A stretch of 7,348 nt of DNA from Chloroflexota bacterium (GCA_016210425.1 JACQUE010000125.1:1-7348); one strand, 5' to 3'; shown: positions 1-6,717, counted from the first letter of the stretch. Notes: a model not told the origin generated them from the letters alone. Translations and numbers: made by a program.

Positions 1-2184
1 GCCCAGGACCTGGGAGAGCCCATCATGCATCTCCCTGGCCAGCCTGTCCCGCTCCTCCAAGATAGCCATCTCCTGCACCTGGCTATAGAGGCGGGCATTC
101 TCGATAGCCAGGGCCGCCTGGTTAGCCAGCCGCGAGAGGAGGTCTATGTCGGCGAAGGAGTAGTCGCGAGAGGTCCTGTCAGCGACACAGAGGGCACCGA
201 AGACCCGCTCGCCCACCTTGATCGGCACGCCCAGGAAGGCTCTAATGCCTTCCTCCCGGATGACCGCATCTGAGAGCTGCAAATGGGGGAAGGACGGGTC
301 GTTCAGGTAGTCACGGGACGCGACGGGTTCACCTTGGGTGATCACCTTGCCGCTGACGCCCTCGCCTGGGCTGAGGCGCACGTGTTTCAGTCTGTCGCTG
401 CGGTTGCCCACCGCCGAGCGCACGTAGATATCGCCGCTCTTCTCGTCCGTCATGCTCAGCAGGACTAGGTCGGAGCCGACAAGCTGCTGGCCGGCCTCGA
501 CGACCGCGACCAGTATCTTGTCGATATCGAGCAGCGCCGAAATCTTGACGCCGATCTGGTAGAGCGCCTCGACCTCCTGCTCTCGCTGCTGGCTCTGGCG
601 GAAGAGCCGTGCGTTGCTGACGGCCATGGCGAGGGTGGAAGCTGCGGCTGCCAGGAGCCGCGCCTCTTCGTTGGAGAAGGTGCGGTGCCCCCTGCGGGCC
701 ACAACGAGGGAACCAAGAAGCTCCCCCTTGGATATGATGGGAAGGCGACAGCTACTCCGTGCCTCGCTTTCGGCCTGCCCCTCTGCAGAGTCATCTGCGC
801 CACCTGCACCTGCGAGCGAGGACAGCGAGAACGCTTCTCCAACCTCCATCTCGGCTGCTCGTTGCGACAGATCGTCAGCCTCACCCTTCTGTGCCTTAAG
901 CACGAAGCCTCTATCCTTGTCCAGCAGGTAGATGGCTCCCGTCTCAGCCTCTACCATCGCAATCATCCTGTCTAGGGCATCGCTCAAGATGCGGTCGATC
1001 TCCAACGACTGGCTCACGGCCTGCCCGATGCTGGATAGGTGTGAAAGCTCCGAGTTTCGGCGCTCGATGTCCGCCGCCCGCTCCTCCAGCTTGGTGCGCG
1101 AGTCCTTGATCGTGAAACGCATCGCTTCAAAGGTATTGGCGAGCTCTCCCAGCTCATCGTTGCGGGCGCTGGCTATGGACCCCTCGAGGTCGCCGGCTGC
1201 GATGCGGCGCGAGGCAGCCGTGAGGCGCTTGATCGGTTTGACTATGGTCCGAGCGCCCAGCCAGGTGGCAGCGAGGGCTGCCAGGACCGCCGGTATCCCC
1301 AAAGTCATTAGCCTCTTCTGCAACTCCCGCCGGGGGGCGAAGGCCTCGCTCTCCGGCTGACGTATGGCTACGCCCCAACGGGCCGTTGTCAACGGGACGA
1401 AAGCCAGGACGTCCTTCTGGCGCTTGGCGCTCCCTTGCGGCTCGTGGCAGCGGTGGCAGGTGCGGACCGTCGCCTCCCCCTTCTTGATGAGGGCGGCGAA
1501 ACGGTCCGAGTGCTCGGTTATCTGGTAGGAGCTGTCGCTGCTCCCGGGCTTGGTGGTGGCGATGACAACCCCGTCCTCGTTTACCACCTCGGAGTAGGCG
1601 CTCTTGCCGAGGGTGATCGGTTGCACCAGGCCCTCCATGAACTTAGACGCGGGCCCAAAGTTGGTGCCGACCACGCCGACGACCTCGTTGCGGCTGTTGC
1701 GCACGGGCACCGAGAGGGAGACGGTCGGCGTCTCCAGGTTCGTAGGTGTCATGATGGAGCCAACCTGAGGGGAGCCGGTCCGCAGGGTGGCGATGACGTT
1801 AGGGTAGAAGCTGAGGTAGGAGCCCTTCACGTTGGCGTCGTAGGGGACGGTCCAGAGGACGCGGGTATTCTTATCGAGGAGGAAGACGTTCTGGGTTAAT
1901 GGGCCGGCGTAGAGGTAGAGCTCGCGGAGGGCTTCTTTCTCGGGCTCAAGGTTATCGTCCTCCAGGTTGACCGACCCCAGGCCCGCGAACTGCTCAAGTT
2001 GGCTCAGCCTCTGCGAGAGGTCGTGGTCCATGCCCTGCGCGGCCATCTTGGCAATGATGAGCCTCTCCTTCAGGGTCCTGTCGGTACTATCATCTAACGC
2101 CTGGTACCAGAGATAGCCCAGGGCCCCAAAGAGCGCAGCAATGCAGGCCACTACCGCCAGGGTAATCTTCGTCTGGAGGCTCAT
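1..2184 (-). CDS. Membrane sensor histidine kinase (Cache-like with CxxCH, HAMP, two GAF, HisKA_3), 3' end outside window
   Basis: The frame is open from an upstream TGA at 2203-2205 to the window edge, giving 728 codons without a stop. ATG at 2184 is the only usual start after that stop; its Shine-Dalgarno is poor (AGGTGG about 10 nt upstream). Layout by residue: TM1 about 7-27; extracytoplasmic Cache-like domain about 28-290 (VLWTVPYD at 109-116, VVGTNF at 171-176, VLAFVPL at 259-265); CHRCH at 243-247; TM2 about 291-311; HAMP about 309-362 with the DELGELANTF-type end; coiled coil about 361-390; GAF1 about 396-525; coiled coil about 526-545; GAF2 about 549-700 (FLGVPI, GALCV); then EERDRLAREMHDGLSQ, the HisKA_3 box of NarL/DevS-type kinases, with His720 as likely phospho-acceptor. 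The HATPase_c domain must follow outside the window. The kinase is expected to autophosphorylate and pass phosphate to a LuxR-type response regulator, probably encoded next to it but not seen. GAF1 contains an Ala/Gly/Ser/Glu-rich loop at about 450-475. The architecture is secure; the signal sensed is not known. Confidence 0.93.
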   Translation of the reverse strand, partial: MSLQTKITLAVVACIAALFGALGYLWYQALDDSTDRTLKERLIIAKMAAQGMDHDLSQRLSQLEQFAGLGSVNLEDDNLEPEKEALRELYLYAGPLTQNVFLLDKNTRVLWTVPYDANVKGSYLSFYPNVIATLRTGSPQVGSIMTPTNLETPTVSLSVPVRNSRNEVVGVVGTNFGPASKFMEGLVQPITLGKSAYSEVVNEDGVVIATTKPGSSDSSYQITEHSDRFAALIKKGEATVRTCHRCHEPQGSAKRQKDVLAFVPLTTARWGVAIRQPESEAFAPRRELQKRLMTLGIPAVLAALAATWLGARTIVKPIKRLTAASRRIAAGDLEGSIASARNDELGELANTFEAMRFTIKDSRTKLEERAADIERRNSELSHLSSIGQAVSQSLEIDRILSDALDRMIAMVEAETGAIYLLDKDRGFVLKAQKGEADDLSQRAAEMEVGEAFSLSSLAGAGGADDSAEGQAESEARSSCRLPIISKGELLGSLVVARRGHRTFSNEEARLLAAAASTLAMAVSNARLFRQSQQREQEVEALYQIGVKISALLDIDKILVAVVEAGQQLVGSDLVLLSMTDEKSGDIYVRSAVGNRSDRLKHVRLSPGEGVSGKVITQGEPVASRDYLNDPSFPHLQLSDAVIREEGIRAFLGVPIKVGERVFGALCVADRTSRDYSFADIDLLSRLANQAALAIENARLYSQVQEMAILEERDRLAREMHDGLSQVLG
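1444..1458 (-). other. CxxCH motif, candidate covalent heme c site in the sensor domain
   Basis: Codons 243-247 of the kinase read Cys-His-Arg-Cys-His, followed by Glu-Pro. The site lies after TM1 and about 45 residues before TM2, so it should be outside the cytoplasmic membrane, where c-type cytochromes are matured. In the c-type cytochrome family the two cysteines form thioethers to heme and the final His is the proximal ligand. Candidate distal ligands in the same domain include His54, His225 and several Met; none can be chosen from sequence. Metal binding by the Cys/His cluster, for example zinc, remains an alternative. Confidence 0.7.
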
Positions 2185-2210
2185 ATCCCAGCCCCACCAC
2201 CTTCAGCCCC

Positions 2211-2238
2211 GCGAAGGCGACGCCAACCGAAGCCTCGC
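2211..2238 (-). promoter_or_regulatory. Imperfect stem-loop in the leader of the sensor kinase mRNA
   Basis: GCGAAGGC at 2211-2218 and GCCTCGC at 2232-2238 are complementary apart from one bulged base, leaving a 13-nt loop. In the minus-strand transcript this lies between the putative promoter and the kinase start, ending about 26 nt before the ATG. It may affect translation or stability of the message. With a short stem in GC-rich DNA, chance is a real possibility. Confidence 0.3.
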
Positions 2239-2250
2239 TTTCCGCTCCGG

Positions 2251-2259
2251 ATTATATCA
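2251..2259 (-). promoter_or_regulatory. Extended -10 promoter element for the sensor kinase
   Basis: The minus strand reads TGATATAAT, an exact match to the sigma-70 type extended -10 consensus TGnTATAAT. No good -35 box is seen 16-18 bp upstream, which is common for extended -10 promoters. Transcription would start near 2244 and give a leader of about 60 nt before the ATG at 2184. It sits in the less GC-rich part of the intergenic region. Confidence 0.6.
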
Positions 2260-2297
2260 CAAATGCAAAGCTATCACCGCATCTCAGCGCCTATCAT
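2255..2297 (+). repeat. Three TATCA(C/T) direct repeats in the divergent control region
   Basis: TATCAC occurs at 2255-2260 and 2272-2277, and TATCAT at 2292-2297, with start-to-start spacings of 17 and 20 bp. The first copy overlaps the kinase -10 element and the last touches the Shine-Dalgarno of the leader ORF. Such an arrangement could be a set of binding sites for a regulator acting on both directions, but the unit is only 6 bp and one copy is part of a promoter consensus. Confidence 0.3.
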
Positions 2298-2303
2298 AAG
2301 GAG
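2297..2303 (+). promoter_or_regulatory. Strong Shine-Dalgarno of the short leader ORF
   Basis: TAAGGAG is followed after 8 nt by the ATG at 2312. It is stronger than the GGAG that serves lipA itself (2344-2347). A near-ideal ribosome site before a 13-codon frame is the main reason to treat that frame as translated. Confidence 0.55.
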
Positions 2304-2311
2304 AGCCTTTC

Positions 2312-2353
2312 ATGGTAGTCTTTGAGTGTAGCCCACCCATTACGGAGCGATAG
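2312..2353 (+). CDS. Putative 13-residue leader peptide upstream of lipA
   Basis: The frame encodes MVVFECSPPITER and stops at TAG 2351-2353, two nt before the lipA ATG. It has a TAAGGAG ribosome site at ideal spacing. The GGAG of lipA lies inside its last codons, so a ribosome translating it would cover and then re-initiate at lipA: a typical arrangement for translational coupling. There is no run of one regulatory amino acid and no clear terminator hairpin, so classical attenuation is not indicated. The Pro-Pro-Ile stretch could slow ribosomes (inference). No homologue is recognised. It could also be a non-coding coincidence. Confidence 0.4.
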   Translation: MVVFECSPPITER

Positions 2354-2355
2354 GA

Positions 2356-3243
2356 ATGGCTGAAACCCAGCCTCTCAGCAGCAAGAGGCTGCCCCCCTGG
2401 TTCAAGGTGCGCTTCCCCGCGGGCGAGAACTACAGCCGCATAAAGGGGCTCCTGCGCAGCCACAAGCTCAACACTGTCTGCGAGGAGGCACGCTGCCCAA
2501 ACATCGGCGAGTGCTTCAACCACGGCACCGCCACCTTCATGATCTTGGGCGACACCTGCACCCGGAGCTGTGGCTTCTGCGCGGTCAACAGCGGGCGCCC
2601 AGGGCCGCTGGACGAGGCGGAGCCTGAGCGGATAGCAACCATGGTGAAGGCGCTACGCCTGAGCTATGTGGTCATAACCTCCGTCAACCGCGACGACCTG
2701 CCCGACGGTGGAGCCTCAGTCTTCGCCGCCTGCATCCGCCGCATCCGCGAGGCGAGCCCTGAGTCCCGAGTCGAGGTCCTGATACCAGATCTTCTTGGCG
2801 ACTGGGATGCCCTGGCGACCATCGTTGAGGCCCGCCCGGCCGTCCTCAACCACAACATTGAGACGGTCCCTCGGCTCTACCTCAGGGTCCGTCCCAAAGC
2901 CGTCTACGCACGCTCCCTGGAGTTGCTGGCCGAGGTAAAGCGATTGGCTCCGGCTATGACCGCCAAGTCGGGCCTCATGGTCGGCCTGGGCGAGACCTGG
3001 GAGGAACTCCTGGCCACGATGGAGGACCTGCGACGCGTGGATTGCGACCTCCTCACCATCGGCCAGTACTTGCGCCCCTCACCCAAGCACCTGCCCATCG
3101 ACCGCTTCTACACCCCCAAGGAATTCGCCGACCTCGGCGAGGTCGGCCACCGCATGGGCTTCCGCCACGTCGAATCCGGCCCCCTTGTCCGCAGTTCGTA
3201 CCACGCTTCGCAACAGGCGCAAGAGCGCTATGATACAATATAA
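2356..3243 (+). CDS. lipA: Lipoyl synthase (radical SAM)
   Basis: LipA inserts two sulfur atoms at C6 and C8 of protein-bound octanoyl groups, making the lipoyl cofactor on E2 subunits and on GcvH; it is cytoplasmic. At 295 residues it has the usual family length. The auxiliary [4Fe-4S] cluster cysteines are C42, C47 and C53 (CEEARCPNIGEC). The radical SAM cluster is C68-x3-C72-x2-C75 (CTRSCGFC). Other family motifs are NRDDLPDGGA (111-120), LNHNIET (164-170), GLMVGLGE (206-213) and the C-terminal RSSYHA (279-284), which supplies the serine ligand of the auxiliary cluster. ATG 2356 is the first start after an in-frame TAG at 2329-2331, with GGAG 8 nt upstream. The next gene starts 57 nt downstream. 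No lipB (octanoyltransferase) or lplA is in the window, so the octanoyl substrate must come from genes elsewhere. Placement in front of the PDH genes fits making lipoate together with its main user. Confidence 0.97.
   Translation: MAETQPLSSKRLPPWFKVRFPAGENYSRIKGLLRSHKLNTVCEEARCPNIGECFNHGTATFMILGDTCTRSCGFCAVNSGRPGPLDEAEPERIATMVKALRLSYVVITSVNRDDLPDGGASVFAACIRRIREASPESRVEVLIPDLLGDWDALATIVEARPAVLNHNIETVPRLYLRVRPKAVYARSLELLAEVKRLAPAMTAKSGLMVGLGETWEELLATMEDLRRVDCDLLTIGQYLRPSPKHLPIDRFYTPKEFADLGEVGHRMGFRHVESGPLVRSSYHASQQAQERYDTI
3231..3239 (+). promoter_or_regulatory. Candidate internal extended -10 promoter for lpdA-pdhABC
   Basis: TGATACAAT matches TGnTATAAT with one difference and lies across the last codons of lipA. 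No convincing -35 box is seen. Transcription would begin near 3246 and leave about 55 nt before the lpdA ATG. It has the same form as the kinase promoter (TGATATAAT). The 57-bp lipA-lpdA gap is the longest in this operon, which leaves room for a second start. Confidence 0.4.
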
Positions 3244-3245
3244 AG

Positions 3246-3265
3246 AAGCGTCATAAATAAGCGTC
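3246..3265 (+). repeat. AAGCGTC direct repeat in the lipA-lpdA gap
   Basis: AAGCGTC occurs at 3246-3252 and again at 3259-3265, 13 bp apart start to start, around the expected start site of the internal promoter. It could be a regulator site or chance. No rho-independent terminator (GC stem followed by T run) is present in this gap, so read-through from lipA is expected. Confidence 0.3.
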
Positions 3266-3300
3266 GGACGGGAGTATCCGTAGCGCCGCAGGGAGCGCAC

Positions 3301-4683
3301 ATGGCAGATTACGATGTCGTGGTAATAGGTGGAGGGCCCGGCGGCTACGTAGCTGCCATCCGCGCCGGGCAGTTGGGGCTGCGGGCAGCCGTCGTGGAGC
3401 GCGAAGCCGTCGGAGGCGTCTGCCTCAACTGGGGATGCATCCCTACTAAGGCCCTACTTCACTGCGCTGACCTCCTCAACATGCTCCAGCATGCGGACGC
3501 GTTGGGCATAAGCTTCGACAACCTCCGCCACGACTACGGCCAGGCGACAGCCCGCAGCCGTAAGATCGTCGACCGCTTCGTCAAAGGCGTGGAGTTCCTA
3601 CTCAAAAAGAACAAGGTGGAGCTGGTTAGGGGCGATGGCTATATCGCCGGCCCCGGTGAGGTCCGCCTCCGCAACGACAGCCGCATCCTACGCACCGGCA
3701 ACGTGATCATTGCCACCGGCGCCTCGGCCCGTAGTCTGCCCGGCATCGCCGTCGATGGCCATACCGTCATCACCAGCCGCGAGGCCGTCGTCCTGGCCGA
3801 GGTGCCCAAGCGAGCGGTCGTAATCGGCGCCGGCGCCATCGGAGTCGAGTTCGCCCACCTCTGGCGCAGCTATGGCAGCGAGGTCACGATGCTAGAGATG
3901 CTACCGCACATCCTTCCCCTAGAAGATGAAGAGATAAGCCAGGTCCTGGAGAAGAGCTTCACCAGCCGCGGCATCAAGCTCTACACGGGAGCACGGGTGG
4001 AGAAGCTGGAGATCCGAGACGACAGCGCGAAGATAATCGCCTCTACAGCGAGAGGCGAGGTTCAAGTCGAGGGCGACAAGGTCCTCATAGCCGTAGGCGT
4101 CGCCGGCAACTCGGGAGGCATCGGGCTGGAGGAAGAGGGCGTCGTCATCGAGAGGAGCTTCATCGAGATAGACGAGCGCATGGCCACCAACGTCTCGGGC
4201 GTTTACGCCGTCGGCGACGTTACGGGGCCGCCCCTCCTGGCACACGTTGCATCGGCGCAGGGCGTTGCCGCCGCCGAGGCCATCGCCGGACGGCAACCTG
4301 CCAAGCTCGTCTACCACAATATGCCCCGCGCCACCTACTGCCACCCCCAGGTGGCGAGCCTAGGCCTCACAGAAGCGGAGGCCATATCCCGGGGCCACAA
4401 CGTGAAGGTGGGCAAGTTCCCTTTCCGCGCCAACGGTAGAGCGATGACGATGGAGGAGACCGGGGGGCTGGTCAAGGTCATCGCCGACGCCAAGTACGGC
4501 GACCTTCTGGGCGTTCACATGATCGGCCCGGAGGTCAGCGAGCTCCTCGGCGAGCTCTCACTGGCCACGAAGCTGGAATCGACCAATCTGGAGATAGGCA
4601 GGAGCGTCCATCCGCACCCTAGCCTCTCGGAAGCACTGATGGAGGCGGCACTTGCCGTAGATGGCGAGGCCATTCACATATAA
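3301..4683 (+). CDS. lpdA: Dihydrolipoamide dehydrogenase (E3)
   Basis: This FAD flavoprotein reoxidises dihydrolipoamide on E2 and reduces NAD+. At 460 residues it has the normal E3 length with no N-terminal lipoyl domain. Visible motifs: FAD-binding GGGPGG at 10-15; redox disulfide C41/C46 in GGVCLNWGCIPTK; ATG motif at 138-140; NAD-binding GAGAIG at 176-181 followed by E183; second FAD motif VYAVGD at 301-306; C-terminal dimerisation domain ending in HPHPSLSE, where His439 and Glu444 form the catalytic dyad. The ATG at 3301 has GGGAG (3291-3295) 5 nt upstream. The next gene follows after 11 nt. The disulfide and His-Glu dyad separate it from mercuric reductase and from glutathione reductase-like relatives; its place beside E1 and E2 genes supports a PDH role, though one E3 may also serve other 2-oxoacid complexes or the glycine cleavage system. 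Confidence 0.96.
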   Translation: MADYDVVVIGGGPGGYVAAIRAGQLGLRAAVVEREAVGGVCLNWGCIPTKALLHCADLLNMLQHADALGISFDNLRHDYGQATARSRKIVDRFVKGVEFLLKKNKVELVRGDGYIAGPGEVRLRNDSRILRTGNVIIATGASARSLPGIAVDGHTVITSREAVVLAEVPKRAVVIGAGAIGVEFAHLWRSYGSEVTMLEMLPHILPLEDEEISQVLEKSFTSRGIKLYTGARVEKLEIRDDSAKIIASTARGEVQVEGDKVLIAVGVAGNSGGIGLEEEGVVIERSFIEIDERMATNVSGVYAVGDVTGPPLLAHVASAQGVAAAEAIAGRQPAKLVYHNMPRATYCHPQVASLGLTEAEAISRGHNVKVGKFPFRANGRAMTMEETGGLVKVIADAKYGDLLGVHMIGPEVSELLGELSLATKLESTNLEIGRSVHPHPSLSEALMEAALAVDGEAIHI

Positions 4684-4694
4684 GCAGGCGAGCA

Positions 4695-5699
4695 ATGCAA
4701 GCACGACAACCTCAGCAAAGGCCGGAGACTCTTCCGCTGCCCAAAGAGCAGCTGATGGAGTTCTATACACATATGCTCCTTATCCGCCGCTTCGAGGAGA
4801 TGGCGGCGCAGATGTACGCCCGGGGCCGCATCGGCGGCTTCCTCCACCTCTACATCGGTGAAGAAGCGGTGGCTGTAGGCTCCATCGCCGCCCTTGAGAC
4901 TCAGGACTACATCGTCACACACTACCGAGAGCATGGCCACGCCCTGGCCCGCAGCATGGATCCTAACCGCATAATGGCCGAACTCTTCGGCAAGGCGACG
5001 GGGACCAGCGGCGGCAAGGGGGGCTCCATGCACCTCTTCGACGCCTCCAGGAGCTTCCTGGGCGGGTACGCCATCGTCGGCGGCATGATGCCCATCGCCA
5101 CCGGCTTGGGCCTGGCCAGCAGCTATCTCGGTGAGGACAGGATTACGCTCTGCTACTTCGGAGACGGGGCGGTAAACCAGGGCGAGTTCCACGAGGCACT
5201 CAACCTGGCCGCCATCTGGAATCTGCCGGTCCTCTTCTTCCTGGAGAACAACGGCTATGGCATGGGCACCCGCGTAGACCGCGTCTGTGCCGTCGACGAG
5301 ATACATACGCACGCTAACATCTACGGCATTCCCAGCCGCAAGATCGACGGCATGGATGTGCTCACGGTCTACGAGGCGACAAAAGAGGCAGTGGAACAGG
5401 TTCGCTCCGGCAAAGGCCCCTTCTTCTTGGAGGCCCTAACCTACCGCTTCCGCGGCCACTCCATGGCCGACCCCGTGGAATATCGCCAACGGGCCGAGGA
5501 GGAGCAGTGGAAGGCCCGCGACCCCATCGACGCTTTCCGGACGAAGCTTGAGGGCTGGGGCGTCCTGACGGAGCAGGAGAGGGAGGCAGTCGAGGGCAGG
5601 GTGGATGATATCGTCGATGAGGCGGTGCGCTTCGCCGAAGACAGCCCCACGCCACCTCCCGAAGCGCTCGCCCAGCACCTCTACGCCGAGAAGGAATGA
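4695..5699 (+). CDS. pdhA: Pyruvate dehydrogenase E1 component, alpha subunit
   Basis: E1 alpha, with E1 beta, performs the ThDP-dependent decarboxylation of pyruvate and reductive acetylation of the E2 lipoyl group. The 334 residues match the alpha subunit of heterotetrameric E1. The ThDP/Mg motif begins GDG at 156-158, with N161, and ends in the NN pair at 185-186 (LENNGYG). GGKGGSMH at 106-113 and the loop RFRGHSMADP at 251-260 are also typical. The N-terminal LLIRRFEE at 28-35 is the conserved start of the fold, so ATG 4695 gives about 25 residues before it; ATG at codon 21 is possible but leaves almost no lead-in. The ribosome site is weak (AGGCGAG), and being only 11 nt after lpdA suggests translational coupling. 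The acetoin dehydrogenase alpha subunit is a close relative, but the C-terminal region with RFRGHSMADP and ARDPIDAF looks more like PDH of the cyanobacterial/plastid kind. Confidence 0.9.
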   Translation: MQARQPQQRPETLPLPKEQLMEFYTHMLLIRRFEEMAAQMYARGRIGGFLHLYIGEEAVAVGSIAALETQDYIVTHYREHGHALARSMDPNRIMAELFGKATGTSGGKGGSMHLFDASRSFLGGYAIVGGMMPIATGLGLASSYLGEDRITLCYFGDGAVNQGEFHEALNLAAIWNLPVLFFLENNGYGMGTRVDRVCAVDEIHTHANIYGIPSRKIDGMDVLTVYEATKEAVEQVRSGKGPFFLEALTYRFRGHSMADPVEYRQRAEEEQWKARDPIDAFRTKLEGWGVLTEQEREAVEGRVDDIVDEAVRFAEDSPTPPPEALAQHLYAEKE

Positions 5700-5702
5700 C
5701 CC

Positions 5703-6674
5703 ATGGCTGAGATAACCTACCGTGAGGCCATTAGGCAGGCGCTGCGCGAGGCGCTCCTCGCCGACGAGCGGGTCTTCCTGATGGGCGAGGACATCGGCGC
5801 CTACGGGGGCGCGTACGCTGTCACCAAGGGTTTCTTGGCCGAGTTCGGCGAGGAGCGCATTAAGGATACGCCCATCTCCGAGTCGGTCATCGTCGGCTCC
5901 GGCGTTGGTGCGGCCATGGGCGGCATCAGGCCGGTTGTGGAGATCATGACGATAAACTTCAGCCTCCTCGCCATCGACCAGATAGTGAACAACGCCGCCA
6001 AGTTGCACTACATGTCGGGTGGGCAGGTGAAGGTGCCCCTCATCATCCGCACAGTCAGCGGCGGCGGCAACCAACTCGCAGCTTCCCACTCCCAGAGCCT
6101 GGAGCACTGGTTCGCTAACGTGCCCGGCCTGAAAGTGGCCGTCCCTGCCTCTCCCTACGACGCCAAAGGCCTTCTGCGCGCGGCCTTCCAGGAGCCAAAC
6201 CCGGTTATCTTCGTGGAGCACTCGCTCCTCTACGGGCTGCGCGGCGAGGTGCCCGACGGCGACTACTCCGTGCCCTTCGGGCAGGCGGACATAAAGCGCC
6301 CGGGCAAAGACGTGACGATCATCACCTACCTGCGGATGGTGCAGGTGGCGCTGCAGGCCGCTCAGCAGCTCGCCGAAGAGGGCGTCGAGGCGGAGGTGGT
6401 GGACCTGCGGACTCTACGGCCGCTGGACATAGAGACTCCCGTAAACTCTGTGAAGAAGACGAATCGGGCTGTCGTTGTCGAGGAGACCTGGCGTACTGGC
6501 GGCTTCGGGGGGGAGATCGCGTCCGAGATACAAGAAAAGGCCTTCGACTACCTGGATGCCCCCGTCGCCCGCGTCGCCGGCAAGGACGTCTCGATGCCCT
6601 ACGCCCGTAACCTGGAACTGATGGCCATCCCTAACCAGCAAGACATCGTAAACGCCGTGAAGGCCCTTATCTAA
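5703..6674 (+). CDS. pdhB: Pyruvate dehydrogenase E1 component, beta subunit
   Basis: E1 beta pairs with PdhA; the active sites lie at the alpha-beta interfaces. At 323 residues it has family length: N-terminal ThDP-fold Pyr domain followed by the transketolase C-terminal domain (about 195-318). Glu60 in DTPISE (55-60) is the residue expected to activate the ThDP aminopyrimidine, and His129 in SHSQSLE is the expected active-site histidine near the lipoyl entry. Other family motifs: FLMGEDIGAYGGAY (25-38), LHYMSGG (101-107), PVIFVEH (167-173), VDLRTLRPLD (233-242) and TGGFGGEI (265-272). The start ATG 5703 has AAGGA (5691-5695) 7 nt upstream, and only 3 nt separate it from the pdhA stop. By eye the sequence is closest to plastid/cyanobacterial E1 beta (GGNQLAASHSQ, PYDAKGLLRAA, NSVKKTNRAVVVEE). 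This favours pyruvate over acetoin or branched-chain substrates, without excluding them. Confidence 0.92.
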   Translation: MAEITYREAIRQALREALLADERVFLMGEDIGAYGGAYAVTKGFLAEFGEERIKDTPISESVIVGSGVGAAMGGIRPVVEIMTINFSLLAIDQIVNNAAKLHYMSGGQVKVPLIIRTVSGGGNQLAASHSQSLEHWFANVPGLKVAVPASPYDAKGLLRAAFQEPNPVIFVEHSLLYGLRGEVPDGDYSVPFGQADIKRPGKDVTIITYLRMVQVALQAAQQLAEEGVEAEVVDLRTLRPLDIETPVNSVKKTNRAVVVEETWRTGGFGGEIASEIQEKAFDYLDAPVARVAGKDVSMPYARNLELMAIPNQQDIVNAVKALI

Positions 6675-6682
6675 CTCCTCTC

Positions 6683-6698
6683 CAGCGGCCCGCCGCTG
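6683..6698 (+). promoter_or_regulatory. Stem-loop between pdhB and pdhC
   Basis: CAGCGG (6683-6688), loop CCCG, CCGCTG (6693-6698) is a perfect 6-bp GC-rich hairpin in the 43-nt gap. No T run follows, so it is not a normal rho-independent terminator. It ends 6 nt before the pdhC Shine-Dalgarno and may affect message processing or stability and so the amount of E2 against E1. Confidence 0.45.
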
Positions 6699-6704
6699 CG
6701 CCTC

Positions 6705-6712
6705 AAGGAGGT
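6705..6712 (+). promoter_or_regulatory. Perfect Shine-Dalgarno that decides the GTG start of pdhC
   Basis: AAGGAGGT is the full complement of the 3' end of 16S rRNA and lies 5 nt before GTG 6718. It fixes the start at that GTG rather than at the ATG codon 6736-6738 (residue 7), where the first strand of the lipoyl domain would be lost. The strong site may offset the non-ATG start. Confidence 0.8.
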
Positions 6713-6717
6713 GGGAA

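Noticed and set aside
1435..1899. Plus-strand open frame of 154 codons opposite the sensor kinase, with others at 25-273, 283-468, 614-975 and 932-1360.
   Set aside because: All lie antisense to a continuous 728-codon kinase frame with clear HAMP, GAF and HisKA_3 motifs; they have low-complexity composition and no recognisable domain.
2244..2311. A sigma-70 promoter for lipA, with TATCAT (2292-2297) or TTATAT (2252-2257) as -10.
   Set aside because: Neither has an acceptable -35 at 16-18 bp nor a TGn extension. lipA must have a promoter here or use another sigma factor, but none can be assigned.
3261..3285. Weak inverted repeat ACGG/CCGT in the lipA-lpdA gap as a terminator or riboswitch.
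   Set aside because: Only 4 bp of stem with no T run, which is within chance.
4674..5312. Minus-strand open frame of 212 codons over the lpdA end and pdhA.
   Set aside because: It shadows the conserved pdhA frame, and no family is recognisable in its translation.
5436..6221. Minus-strand open frame of 261 codons across the pdhA-pdhB junction.
   Set aside because: It is antisense to two strongly conserved E1 genes; long antisense frames are expected in GC-rich coding DNA.
4695..6674. Acetoin dehydrogenase (acoAB) as the identity of the E1 genes.
   Set aside because: The families are close, but lipA in the operon, no acetoin-specific regulator or aco gene, and the plastid-like E1 motifs favour pyruvate dehydrogenase. 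It is not fully excluded.
6683..6698. Rho-independent terminator between pdhB and pdhC.
   Set aside because: The hairpin lacks a following T run and leads straight into a perfect ribosome site.
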